A DNA stretch of 64,000 nt, from assembly GCF_001866075.3 (NCBI RefSeq), contig NZ_CP063356.1, positions 2,656,164 to 2,720,163 of the forward strand, written 5' to 3'. This stretch comes from Anaerobacillus isosaccharinicus. GTDB lineage: Bacteria; Bacillota; Bacilli; Bacillales; Anaerobacillaceae. The notes beneath the pieces were generated by a model. The model was not told the DNA's origin and did no database searches. It saw only the letters and a program-made list of their open reading frames with translations. Below are positions 8,733 to 17,007 of the stretch, piece by piece; position 1 is the stretch's first letter, and the number at the start of each line of letters is the position of its first letter. Made by a program: the position numbers and the translations under genes.

Positions 8733-9509
8733 ATGAGCTTAGGAAATTTTTCATTAGACTATTTTTCATTAACAGATAAGGTTGCGATCGTTACAGGAGG
8801 AAACACAGGTCTTGGTCAAGGCTATGCAGTTGCATTAGCTAAAGCAGGAGCAGATTTATTTATCGTAACCTATGATCAAAATTGGGAAGAAACAAGAGCG
8901 TTAATTGAGGAAGCAGGAAGAAAAGTTCATTTTCATCAAGCAGATTTAACAGATACTAAAGCTATTAAAGGGGTAGTGGACTCATGCTTAGATGTATATG
9001 GTAAAATTGACATCTTAATTAACAACGCAGGAACAATTCGTCGTGCTCCTCTTTTGGAATACAAACAAGAAGATTGGAATGCAGTAATGGACATCAACTT
9101 AAACTCGGTTTATTTCTTAAGTCAAGAAGTTGCTAAAGTAATGGTTGAACAAAAGAGTGGGAAAATCATTAATATTGCGTCTATGCTATCATTCCAAGGA
9201 GGGAAGTTCGTTCCGCCTTATACTGCAAGTAAGCATGCTGTGGCAGGTATTACTAAAGCATTTGCCAATGAACTTGGCCATCATAATGTTCAAATTAATG
9301 CGATTGCTCCTGGTTATGTTGCAACTGAAAACACTGCACCGATTCGTGCAGATGAAAAGCGTAATGCAGAAATTCTTGCTCGTATTCCTGCTGGAAGATG
9401 GGCAGATCCATCAGATTTGCAAGGAGTAGTTGTATTTTTATCAAGCCAAGCATCTGATTACATGAATGGTCACATTTTAGCGATTGATGGTGGCTGGTTA
9501 GCACGTTAA
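8733..9509 (+). CDS. kduD: KduD-type SDR dehydrogenase, copy 2
   Basis: Second KduD-like short-chain dehydrogenase, 258 residues, clearly paralogous to the 6410-7165 gene (same IASMLSFQGG and YMNGHILAIDGGW segments). TGGNTGLG, NNAG and YTASKHA are intact, so it should be active. The ATG at 8733 follows AGGGGTG; an in-frame start at 8700 would overlap kdgA and has no ribosome site. This copy has the longer N-terminus (SLGNFSLDYFSL) seen in classical Bacillus KduD, so it may be the true KduD, with copy 1 acting on a different uronate or with a different cofactor. Confidence 0.87.
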   Translation: MSLGNFSLDYFSLTDKVAIVTGGNTGLGQGYAVALAKAGADLFIVTYDQNWEETRALIEEAGRKVHFHQADLTDTKAIKGVVDSCLDVYGKIDILINNAGTIRRAPLLEYKQEDWNAVMDINLNSVYFLSQEVAKVMVEQKSGKIINIASMLSFQGGKFVPPYTASKHAVAGITKAFANELGHHNVQINAIAPGYVATENTAPIRADEKRNAEILARIPAGRWADPSDLQGVVVFLSSQASDYMNGHILAIDGGWLAR

Positions 9510-9544
9510 TATAATTTTATTAATTATAGTAGGAGATGAGTCCT

Positions 9545-9991
9545 ATGATCTATGGTAAACTTCAAGATTTAGAAAAAATGGTTCTTGAAGAAAAGCTGCA
9601 AGCAGGGTTAGCTTTTTTAAAGGAACATGATTTTAGTAATGAATCATTAGGAGTACATGAAATTGATGAAAATTCTTTCTTTGTAGTTATAGAATATGAC
9701 ACGAAAGAAAAGGAAAAGTGTTTTTGGGAATCGCACAGAGCCAATTTAGACCTTCATTATATTATTGAAGGAAACGAAAAAATTGCTATTAAACATATTG
9801 ATCAATTAGTGATGAAGGAACCCTACAACACTGAAAAAGATGCGATTATTTTCGAAGGTGAGATTGAAAGTACGATTGCAATGAATCCAGGAGATGCCAT
9901 GATATGTTTCCCTGAGGATGGGCATATGACTGGAATTGCATTAAACAGTCTAAGTAAAGTAAGAAAAATAGTTTTAAAGCTAAAAGTATAG
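9545..9991 (+). CDS. YhcH/YjgK/YiaL family protein (DUF386)
   Basis: A 148-residue cupin-fold protein of the YhcH/YiaL/EbgC group. Visible family features: FWESHRANLDLHYIIEGNEKI, with the metal-site His and Glu, and PGDAMICFPEDGHMTGIAL, with a later metal His. Relatives sit in sialic-acid, uronate and beta-galactoside operons and are thought to be anomerases or isomerases. The ATG at 9545 follows AGGAGATG; an upstream ATG lies inside that ribosome site. Last gene of the operon; it may speed ring opening of the uronate (inference). Confidence 0.8.
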   Translation: MIYGKLQDLEKMVLEEKLQAGLAFLKEHDFSNESLGVHEIDENSFFVVIEYDTKEKEKCFWESHRANLDLHYIIEGNEKIAIKHIDQLVMKEPYNTEKDAIIFEGEIESTIAMNPGDAMICFPEDGHMTGIALNSLSKVRKIVLKLKV

Positions 9992-9996
9992 GATAT

Positions 9997-10042
9997 GAAA
10001 ATAAAGACCTTATTCGAAAAAAACGAATAAGGTCTTTATTTT
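9997..10042. terminator. Strong bidirectional terminator ending the uronate operon
   Basis: A 19-bp stem (AAAATAAAGACCTTATTCG and its complement) encloses an 8-nt A-rich loop, with U-rich tails in both directions. It separates the plus-strand operon from the convergent lipoprotein gene at 10065. Confidence 0.93.
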
Positions 10043-10064
10043 AAAAAACGATAACTTCCTCAAA

Positions 10065-10598
10065 TTAAAAGTGATATTTAATTTGGTCATCATATTTTTT
10101 CAGAAGCTCATTTCGAATTTGCTCAATTTCAATCGCAACTTCTGCTTCGTCTTTTTGGGCAAAGTCAATCTGCTCCATTAAATATTTATTTCCAATTAAT
10201 TTCTTTTTCAAGCCATCTTTCCAAATTGTATCGATGTACTCTTCTGGTGAGATGGTATATAATTCGCTTTTTGCAGTCAAAAAGGCAATTGCTTCTTCAT
10301 CGTATTCAAACATTTGTTTCGTTTGGTTTACCAATGCATCTAGATCGAATTCTTCATAAGTAATGCCAGCTTTTTCGGCTTCTACTAACATCATTTCTTG
10401 AAATAATAAATCTTTTGCGGCATCATGTAAATTCTCATCAGGTGTTACTCGTGCATTTTCTGCATCAAGTTCAGTAATTTTTACATCTGAAAATGTTATT
10501 AAGACGTTGCCCTCATCTACTACCTCATTCGTTCCTCCACATGCTACTAGCAAACTGCACAGAACAATGAGAAAAAGAATACCTATTTTTTTCAACAT
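10065..10598 (-). CDS. Lipoprotein with SurA/PrsA N-terminal-like region
   Basis: A 177-residue secreted lipoprotein: basic MLKK, a hydrophobic core and a LLVAC lipobox with Cys at about residue 20. The rest is helical and charged; DLLFQEMMLVEAEKAGITYEEFD resembles the SurA-N region of PrsA-type chaperones (LxxxxLLxxEAxKxGI), but no PPIase domain follows. It could be a truncated PrsA-like foldase or a substrate-holding chaperone at the outer face of the membrane. Function not established. The neighbour upstream on the same strand is the HD-GYP-like gene. Confidence 0.65.
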   Translation of the reverse strand: MLKKIGILFLIVLCSLLVACGGTNEVVDEGNVLITFSDVKITELDAENARVTPDENLHDAAKDLLFQEMMLVEAEKAGITYEEFDLDALVNQTKQMFEYDEEAIAFLTAKSELYTISPEEYIDTIWKDGLKKKLIGNKYLMEQIDFAQKDEAEVAIEIEQIRNELLKKYDDQIKYHF

Positions 10599-10666
10599 TT
10601 ATCACTCCAATCAAATTTATAAAGAACCCATTTACTGTAACATAAATTTCGACAGAAAATCCAGAA

Positions 10667-10693
10667 TCAAAAGACCACTTGACGAAGTGGCCT
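10667..10693 (-). terminator. Terminator of the HD-GYP-like gene
   Basis: On the minus strand GGCCACTT-cgtc-AAGTGGTC is followed by TTTT. The stem starts right at the stop codon of the gene ending at 10693. Confidence 0.7.
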
Positions 10694-11772
10694 TAGTGAG
10701 TAATGTCTTTAATCTTTCCGTTATCTTGATTTTCTTCTTCATGGGCAATGCTATTTGGGCTTACCATATCAGTAATAAATACAGTAGGCATATTGGAAAG
10801 GTCGAATTCCTGAACATCAAGAGTAATAGCTTCTTCTTTTTGAAAATCACCTTCGAAAACGCCAACAACTGGGCGTGTAGGTAGCGCAGGATTTTGTCTA
10901 ACGACTAACCCTTGCTTACCATTACTTAATTCTACAGAATGTCCATTTGGAAAAGCTGAAAAAGTACGGATAAATGCATGCATAACATCAATGTGAACGA
11001 TTTTACCTGTAAGAAGCATCATAAATTCAATAGCATCATTTGGAGTTAACGTAGGATAATTTGAAAATTGAGAAGAGAGATTATCGATGCAATCCGCAAC
11101 GGCCAATATTTCAGCGTAAAGCTGTATTTCTTTATTTGCACGACTTTTATAAGGTGGAAATGGTACATCATTTAATAAAAAGAAATCGATCTTTTGCTTC
11201 ATTTCTCTATATATAGAATAAACCTCCGCACTACTTTTATTTAAATTTGTTAGGTGTTTCTTACTATGGTTATTTTTAATCATTTCATGGAGTAGTGCCG
11301 TTGTTGTCACAGTTTTTAAGCCATCTTTAGTGATCCCTAATTTGGTCCCAATGGTAGTTGCAACAATACAAACCTGAAGTGTATGAATAAAAACTTCATT
11401 TTCTTTAGACCGAATATCAGTAAACTGTACTAAAATATCTTTATGTAGTTCGATCTCTTGGATTAACTTATCAACATTTTCTTTTATAGGAACCAAATCT
11501 ATCTCATGATTACTATTAATCATATCAACGACATAATAAAGACAAGCTAACGTTTCGATTTTTGTTTCCTGAGAGACGTTCTCTTCAAGTTCAATATGAG
11601 GGAAATTTTTATTTTTTACAAAAATCCCACTAATTCCAAGCTTTTTTAGTTTTGTAATCATACCGACGGTCAAAATGATATCTTCTTTTACTAAAATCGT
11701 TTTCCCAGCCCCGTAGATATTTCTCCCATTGATGTCCCCAGAGGCTACTTCAGTTATCGGTCTATATAACAT
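10693..11772 (-). CDS. Degenerate HD-GYP domain protein
   Basis: 359 residues with HD-GYP architecture: an N-terminal segment (MLYRPITEVASGD..., LKKLGISGIFV), a helical linker, then the HD-domain core from about residue 125 (HTLQVCIVATTIGTKLGI) to 235 (LAVADCIDNLS). The catalytic motifs are altered: the HD pair reads H162-E163, the Lys that normally follows is gone, and the HHE...GYP segment is replaced by FPPY at about 205-208. It therefore probably does not hydrolyse c-di-GMP and may act as a binder or scaffold. Single gene, divergent from ytgP. Confidence 0.72.
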   Translation of the reverse strand: MLYRPITEVASGDINGRNIYGAGKTILVKEDIILTVGMITKLKKLGISGIFVKNKNFPHIELEENVSQETKIETLACLYYVVDMINSNHEIDLVPIKENVDKLIQEIELHKDILVQFTDIRSKENEVFIHTLQVCIVATTIGTKLGITKDGLKTVTTTALLHEMIKNNHSKKHLTNLNKSSAEVYSIYREMKQKIDFFLLNDVPFPPYKSRANKEIQLYAEILAVADCIDNLSSQFSNYPTLTPNDAIEFMMLLTGKIVHIDVMHAFIRTFSAFPNGHSVELSNGKQGLVVRQNPALPTRPVVGVFEGDFQKEEAITLDVQEFDLSNMPTVFITDMVSPNSIAHEEENQDNGKIKDITH

Positions 11773-11941
11773 TCTTGTTTACTCCTCATAACCAGCATGT
11801 AAAATGATATTTTCATTATATAGTACAATTTTTTAGAAAGTAATCTATTTTTTGGAAAAAGATGGGTGATTTACTATATCGAAGTGGTGTTCGTCATTGT
11901 ACACTCCCTTCCAACCTGCTAAAATGAAGGACAGCAGAATT

Positions 11942-12041
11942 AAATGTAGAATGTAAAATGTAGAATTTAGAATGTTGCATGTTAAAGCTTCGAAGCAGTT
12001 CTTAAAATAATTCTACATTCTACATTCTGAATTCTACATTA
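11942..12041. repeat. Interspersed inverted repeat, copy A (TTCGAA core)
   Basis: Left arm 11942-11974 and right arm 12007-12041 are near-complementary and built from TGTAGAAT/ATTCTACA units. The centre carries GCTTCGAAGC at 11987-11996. It ends about 15 nt before the ytgP start, so it would form a large hairpin in the leader. Same family as the elements at 17717, 20004, 27947, 32051 and 58955. Confidence 0.85.
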
Positions 12042-12056
12042 AAGAAGAGGTGTCTT

Positions 12057-13694
12057 ATGGCCGACTCGAAGTTAGTAAGGGGTACGATGATATTAACGGC
12101 CTCAATTTTTATATCAAAAATATTAGGTTTAATATACATATTTCCGTTTACAGCCATTGTAGGCGAAGAAGGATTAGCACTTTATGCGTATGGTTATGTT
12201 CCATATACTGTGCTCCTTAGTGTAGCTACACTTGGGATCCCACTTGCAGTTTCTAAATTTGTTTCTAAGTATAACGCCCTCGGAGATTATGAAACTGGAC
12301 GGAGGTTGTTTAAGTCTGGCCTCATCGTGATGTCAATTACAGGATTTATTGCGTTTTTAATCCTATTTTTATTGGCAGGCCCTATTGCACAAATCGTAGT
12401 AGGTGGTGAGGATTTAAAAGGCAATTCAATTGAAGATGTCGTCTTAACCATTCGAATGGTTAGTGTGGCACTCTTAATCGTCCCACTGATGTCTATTATA
12501 AGAGGTTACTTTCAAGGGTATCAATCAATGGGTCCTACCGCAGTTTCTCAAGTTATTGAACAAATTATCCGCATCATTTTTATTCTTTGTTTAACGTTTA
12601 TTATCGTGACATTAATGAATGGTTCGATTGGCTTGGCAGTTGCTTTTGCTACATTTGGAGCATTTGTTGGCGCTTTAGGAGGGTTAACGGTTCTCCTCAT
12701 TTATTGGTTTAAACGAAAAAAACATTTTGAGAGACAATATCAAGAAAGTAAAGTTAATCATAACCTCCCGCTTTCATCTATTTATAAAGAACTTGTCTCG
12801 TATGCATTACCATTATCATTTATCGGACTTGCTATCCCTATATATCAGATGATCGATTTGATGACGTTTAATAACGCATTAAAAGCAGTAGGGTTTGATC
12901 AACCAGAAGTAGCCTTTGGTGCCTTCACTCAAGCCTCCCATAAGCTCATATTAATACCTGTATCAATTGCAACTGCGATGTCGTTAACGTTATTACCGAC
13001 TATTACGAAGTCTTTTATTAATGATGACCAATCGTTACTACAGCGACAAGTGACGCAAACCTATCAAATCATTCTTTACTTAACAGTACCAGCTGCAGTA
13101 GGTTTATCAATCCTGGCATATCCTGCATATGCCGCGTTGTTTGGTCTTAACAATATCGATATAGGAGGACAAATACTTGGATTTTATGCACCAATTGCCA
13201 TTTTGTTCTCGTTATTTGCGGTAACTTCAGCTATTTTACAAGGGATTAATCGGCAACGTTTTGCTGTGATCGGTTTAGTAGTAGGGTTATTTGTAAAGCT
13301 AGCTTTTAATGTCTTATTTATTTCCCAATTTGAAGCTATCGGGGCAGTTTACGCAACTGGATTAGGTTATGTAACGTCGTTAGGAGTCAACATTTGGGCA
13401 ATTGGAAAATTCGCAAACTATAATTATCAATTTATTGTAAAACGCTTTTTATTAATCTCTATTTTTACAGCATTCATGGCAGTTGTTGTTGTATTGATGA
13501 AGGAGTCATTATTGCTTGTTTTACCGATGGAAAATCGTATTAACGCGCTAGTCGTTTTACTAGTTTCAGTTGGAGTCGGTGGACTTTCTTACTTGTATTT
13601 AGGAGTAAGAACAAACTTAGCAGGGCAAATCTTAGGAACACGTCTTAAATTCTTAAGGAAAAAACAGAAGAGTCGAGGTAAGGTTAGCTCATAA
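12057..13694 (+). CDS. ytgP: Lipid II flippase, YtgP/MurJ-type (MOP superfamily)
   Basis: 545-residue polytopic membrane protein (about 14 hydrophobic helices) of the polysaccharide-export/SpoVB group of MOP flippases. The start MADSKLVRGTMILTASIFISKILG and the IRGYFQGYQSMGPTAVSQVIEQ motif are characteristic. B. subtilis YtgP acts as the MurJ-type lipid II flippase in peptidoglycan synthesis; SpoVB is a close relative, but the neighbouring ytzG, ytzE and pepV support YtgP. AGAAGAGGTG precedes the ATG. The leader holds repeat copy A. Two SEDS polymerases, which use flipped lipid II, follow shortly. Confidence 0.88.
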   Translation: MADSKLVRGTMILTASIFISKILGLIYIFPFTAIVGEEGLALYAYGYVPYTVLLSVATLGIPLAVSKFVSKYNALGDYETGRRLFKSGLIVMSITGFIAFLILFLLAGPIAQIVVGGEDLKGNSIEDVVLTIRMVSVALLIVPLMSIIRGYFQGYQSMGPTAVSQVIEQIIRIIFILCLTFIIVTLMNGSIGLAVAFATFGAFVGALGGLTVLLIYWFKRKKHFERQYQESKVNHNLPLSSIYKELVSYALPLSFIGLAIPIYQMIDLMTFNNALKAVGFDQPEVAFGAFTQASHKLILIPVSIATAMSLTLLPTITKSFINDDQSLLQRQVTQTYQIILYLTVPAAVGLSILAYPAYAALFGLNNIDIGGQILGFYAPIAILFSLFAVTSAILQGINRQRFAVIGLVVGLFVKLAFNVLFISQFEAIGAVYATGLGYVTSLGVNIWAIGKFANYNYQFIVKRFLLISIFTAFMAVVVVLMKESLLLVLPMENRINALVVLLVSVGVGGLSYLYLGVRTNLAGQILGTRLKFLRKKQKSRGKVSS

Positions 13695-13716
13695 TTTTTT
13701 CAATAACCCCAAAAAA

Positions 13717-13756
13717 CTACATCTAGTTGAAAGTGTGATAATTTAACTAGATGTAG
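13717..13756. terminator. Hairpin downstream of ytgP
   Basis: CTACATCTAGTT (13717-13728) pairs perfectly with AACTAGATGTAG (13745-13756). No clean U-tract follows, so it may be a weak or processing terminator for ytgP. Confidence 0.5.
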
Positions 13757-13815
13757 CAATTTAATGGTGGTACATTAGTTTTCACCAAGAGTTATAATAG
13801 CAGACTATAAAACGA

Positions 13816-14049
13816 CTAGTATTGAGGTCCACCAATTCCAAAGCCTAATTGACGTTCTAAACGGTTAAGGCGTCGAGTTAATCGCTCAATTTCTGCTCCT
13901 TGGCGTTGGGTAGTTCTTTCCAACTGAGTTACACGAAGTTCAAGGTCTCGTGGCCTTGGACTGGGTGTCGGGCCTGGAGAAGGCGTTGGTGGAAAAAACG
14001 GAAATCCTGGATAGTATTGTGTTCCTGGGAATTGTCTATAATCGTACAT
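13816..14049 (-). CDS. Small proline-rich coiled-coil protein
   Basis: 77 residues. The N-terminus is aromatic and proline-rich (MYDYRQFPGTQYYPGFPFFPP then a TPSPGPTPSPRP spacer). The C-terminal half is an amphipathic coiled coil of Arg/Leu/Glu heptads (LELRVTQLERTTQRQGAEIERL). There is no signal peptide or membrane helix. GGAGAGATCTT lies before the ATG at 14049; the open frame extends further upstream without a ribosome site. Such Tyr/Pro plus coiled-coil peptides occur in spore-former surface layers, but I cannot assign a function. Confidence 0.65.
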   Translation of the reverse strand: MYDYRQFPGTQYYPGFPFFPPTPSPGPTPSPRPRDLELRVTQLERTTQRQGAEIERLTRRLNRLERQLGFGIGGPQY

Positions 14050-14294
14050 AAGATCTCTCCTTTTATATGGGTAGGTGTCACTCAGTAAATAGTCTATGCC
14101 CACAATCGATAGAGGGGATAGGATATTTGCCTAAATAGTGAAAAATGGGCTCTTTGGTTTTTAACGTAAAAATTAGGAATGAGTTGTACCATATCAAATG
14201 GGTGAGGGGTTTTGAATCTAGTAGACGAAATACCTTTTTCTTGAAATAACAGTCTGCTATAATTAAAACGTTCATAACGTCAAGGAGGGGTGGA

Positions 14295-15431
14295 ATGGAA
14301 GGCTCAATTAAAAAAGAAAATGATTGGATTTTAATAACGACTATCGTTTTACTAGCCTCATTTGGGCTGGTTATGATTTATAGCGCTAGTTATGTCATTG
14401 GCTATGACCATTATAACGATCCTATACACTTCTTTAGAAAACAATTACAATTTCTCGCCATATCGACCGTCCTATTCTTATTTTTTATGTTGTTTCCGTA
14501 TCGTTTATATCAAAAATTAGTCTTGCCAATCGTCCTTGCTTCTTTTATCCTACTAATATTAGTACTTACTCCGTTAGGCGCAGAGGTTAAAGGTGCGCAG
14601 CGGTGGTTAGATTTAGGTTTTACTAGAATTCAACCATCTGAGTTTGTAAAGCTTTGGGTGATCATTTATTTAGCTCATGTTTATTCTAGAAAGCAAATGT
14701 ATATCAACCAATTTGGTAGAGGAGTCTTACCGCCGTTAATTATAGTAGTCGGGATTTTCGCACTAATAATGGGACAACCTGATTTAGGAACTGCATCTTT
14801 AATCTTAGCAGTGGCAGGTTTGATGGTGTTTTGCTCAGGTGCAAAAATATTCCATTTGATTTCTTTAGGGAGTATTTCGGGCTTAGTTGTTTATTTATAT
14901 GCAAGATCAGAGGAGTATCGAATGAACAGAATAACCGGGTTCATGGATCCATTCGCTGATGAAACTGGGACAGGCTATCAATTAATTCAGTCATATATTG
15001 CCATGGCGCATGGTGGCGTAACCGGTGCCGGTTTTGGACAAAGTGTTCAAAAGTTATTTTATTTACCAGAGGCTCATACTGATTTTATTTTAGCAATTGT
15101 TGCGGAAGAACTAGGTTTGTTTGGTGTTTTATTTGTGTTTATTTGTTTAGGGTTAATTGTATTTCGTGGCATTGTTATTGGAACAAGGGCGAATACTCCG
15201 TTTGGTAGTTTACTAGCATTTGGGATTTCATTCCAAATTGCTCTGCAAATTTGTTTAAATATAGGTGCAGCTACAGGAGTACTCCCAATCACAGGTATTC
15301 CGCTTCCTTTCATGAGTTACGGGGGCTCTTCACTAATGATCACTGCGATTAGTCTCGGAATAATAGCTAATATTGCTAGAAGTTCAACAAGAAAAATAAG
15401 TCAGGATACTGAACTTGATAAAGTTGGATAA
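14295..15431 (+). CDS. ftsW: SEDS peptidoglycan glycosyltransferase, FtsW-like
   Basis: 378-residue, ten-helix SEDS-family polymerase. It shows the GAQRWLDLGFTRIQPSEFVKL loop, MGQPDLGTA, the extracellular loop with MDPFADETGTGYQLIQSYIA, and the late PITGIPLPFMSYGGSS motif. The conserved Asp of the GxxxPEAHTDFI segment is present. It polymerises glycan strands from lipid II together with a class B PBP, not in the window. FtsW, SpoVE and RodA are hard to separate by eye; the QSYIA and SYGGSS forms favour FtsW/SpoVE. AAGGAGGGG precedes the ATG; a terminator follows. Confidence 0.82.
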   Translation: MEGSIKKENDWILITTIVLLASFGLVMIYSASYVIGYDHYNDPIHFFRKQLQFLAISTVLFLFFMLFPYRLYQKLVLPIVLASFILLILVLTPLGAEVKGAQRWLDLGFTRIQPSEFVKLWVIIYLAHVYSRKQMYINQFGRGVLPPLIIVVGIFALIMGQPDLGTASLILAVAGLMVFCSGAKIFHLISLGSISGLVVYLYARSEEYRMNRITGFMDPFADETGTGYQLIQSYIAMAHGGVTGAGFGQSVQKLFYLPEAHTDFILAIVAEELGLFGVLFVFICLGLIVFRGIVIGTRANTPFGSLLAFGISFQIALQICLNIGAATGVLPITGIPLPFMSYGGSSLMITAISLGIIANIARSSTRKISQDTELDKVG

Positions 15432-15436
15432 TGATA

Positions 15437-15473
15437 AAGGCTGCTTTAGTTTTATGACTAAAGCCCTTTTTTT
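15437..15473 (+). terminator. Terminator after the FtsW-like gene
   Basis: GCTTTAGT-tttatg-ACTAAAGC is an 8-bp stem with a 6-nt loop, followed by CC and a run of seven T. Confidence 0.9.
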
Positions 15474-15650
15474 AGTTGCGTTATAAAAAAATATGACGTT
15501 TTATGTAAAATTAGATAGTAGAAGGTTTGTTCAGGGGTGTGTTTTTTACTTAAAAATACCTTTGTTTAAATAAATAGGCTATGATAACATTAGTTAGGAC
15601 TCAGTCCAGAATTGAACTTTTTTAATTTTTAAGTGGAGGAAACGAGTGCC

Positions 15651-16832
15651 GTGAATGAACGTAAAACTTATTTTCAGCAGTTAGATTATACGTTATTGTT
15701 CTTGATTTTTTTATTAATGTGTATCTCATTGCTTGCCATTTACAGTGCTGCCATGGCTGGTCAGTATAATGTGGAACCAACCTACTTTGTAAAACGGCAA
15801 GTGATTTGGTTTATTATAGGAACAGTATTAATGATAGGGGCAATGGTCATTGATTACGATATGTTCAAAAATTTCACAATTCCTCTTTATGTGATAGGGC
15901 TTATCTTATTAGTCGTTGTTCATTTCTATGGTATAGAACGAAATGGTTCACAACGCTGGATCAGCATTGCCGGGAATGAATTTCAGCCTTCAGAGTTTGT
16001 AAAGATCTTTTTAGTGCTGGCGCTTGCCCACCTGCTCTTCTTGATTACGAAGGATTATCGAGAGCGAACGTTAAAAGAAGATTTCGTTGTTGTATTTAAG
16101 GTCGCAGCTGTAGGATTTCCGGCATTTTTCCTAATCCTGATTCAACCTGATTTAGGAACAGCTCTAGTTATTGCTAGTATTATGGGAACAATGCTTCTAA
16201 TGGCCGGGATATCATGGAAAATTTTTGCGGTTCTTGGAGCGGTAATATTTAGTTTTCTAGCGACCTTAGTTTGGCTTCATAACAACTTTTTCGAGTTCTT
16301 TACTGAATATTTAGTAAAGCCCCACCAATTAAGAAGAATTTATGGTTGGCTAGATCCAGAAAGTGATCCTGGTGATATGGGGTATCAGCTTCTAAATGCT
16401 ATGCAAGGCATAGGTTCTGGAAAACTATACGGCAAAGGGTTTACTGAAGGTGTTTTATCAAAAAGTGGTGCTGTTCCTGAAATCCACACCGACTTTATAT
16501 TTACGGTCATTGGTGAGGAGTTTGGTTTTTTAGGTGCGACGATCTTAATCGTTATCTATTTCCTTCTTTTCTACCGTATGATCATCATCGCCTTTAGTTG
16601 CAATAATATGTACGGAAGCTATTTAGTAGCAGGGGTAATAGGACTTCTTGTCTTTCAAATTTTCCAAAATATTGGTATGACGATTGGACTTATGCCAATT
16701 ACAGGTCTAGCCTTACCTTTTGTAAGTTACGGTGGGAGTGCGCTTACAACAAATATGATTGCGATTGGAATAGTGCTTAATGTCAACATTCGAACGAGAC
16801 ATTATATGTTTGGTTCAGAGGAATTAACATAG
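15651..16832 (+). CDS. rodA: SEDS peptidoglycan glycosyltransferase RodA
   Basis: 393-residue SEDS protein, the second of two in a row. RodA-like features are ERNGSQRWISIAGNEFQPSEFVKI, IQPDLGTALVI, YGWLDPESDPGDMGYQLLNAMQGIGSGKLYGKG and PITGLALPFVSYGGSA. The WLDPE...GYQ...IGSG pattern favours RodA, the cell-elongation polymerase working with PBP2-type transpeptidases. The GTG at 15651 is chosen because GGAGGAA lies nine nt before it; an in-frame GTG at 15633 sits just ahead of that ribosome site. Transcribed separately from the FtsW-like gene, with a terminator between. Confidence 0.85.
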   Translation: MNERKTYFQQLDYTLLFLIFLLMCISLLAIYSAAMAGQYNVEPTYFVKRQVIWFIIGTVLMIGAMVIDYDMFKNFTIPLYVIGLILLVVVHFYGIERNGSQRWISIAGNEFQPSEFVKIFLVLALAHLLFLITKDYRERTLKEDFVVVFKVAAVGFPAFFLILIQPDLGTALVIASIMGTMLLMAGISWKIFAVLGAVIFSFLATLVWLHNNFFEFFTEYLVKPHQLRRIYGWLDPESDPGDMGYQLLNAMQGIGSGKLYGKGFTEGVLSKSGAVPEIHTDFIFTVIGEEFGFLGATILIVIYFLLFYRMIIIAFSCNNMYGSYLVAGVIGLLVFQIFQNIGMTIGLMPITGLALPFVSYGGSALTTNMIAIGIVLNVNIRTRHYMFGSEELT

Positions 16833-16839
16833 GTTGAAG

Positions 16840-16877
16840 GGTTGTTAATCAATTGATTACAACCTTTCTTCGTTTTT
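16840..16877 (+). terminator. Terminator after rodA
   Basis: GGTTGT-t-AATCAATTGATT-ACAACC folds into a near-perfect palindromic stem followed by TTTCTTCGTTTTT. Confidence 0.8.
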
Positions 16878-17007
16878 AAAAATTATAAACTAAACTGGTG
16901 AAGAAGATTACTAGGAATTAAATTAGGGACAGAAGCAGTTATTGATATGATTATCAATTTAGAGGAAAAGCTATTAAAAGCAGGTATTCAAAAAGGGAGG
17001 CAGTAAA

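Noticed and set aside
10507-10884. Plus-strand frame spanning the lipoprotein and HD-GYP genes
   Set aside because: It covers the ends of two minus-strand genes and their terminator and has no initiation signal.
14078-14275. Minus-strand frame of 65 codons between the coiled-coil gene and ftsW
   Set aside because: No ribosome site, unlikely composition, and it overlaps the region upstream of two divergent genes.
16886-17007. Open frame reading LGTEAVIDMIINLEEKLLKAGIQKGRQ ahead of ytzG
   Set aside because: It looks protein-like but has no proper start or ribosome site and no family I recognise; it may be a gene remnant, but the support is too thin to annotate.
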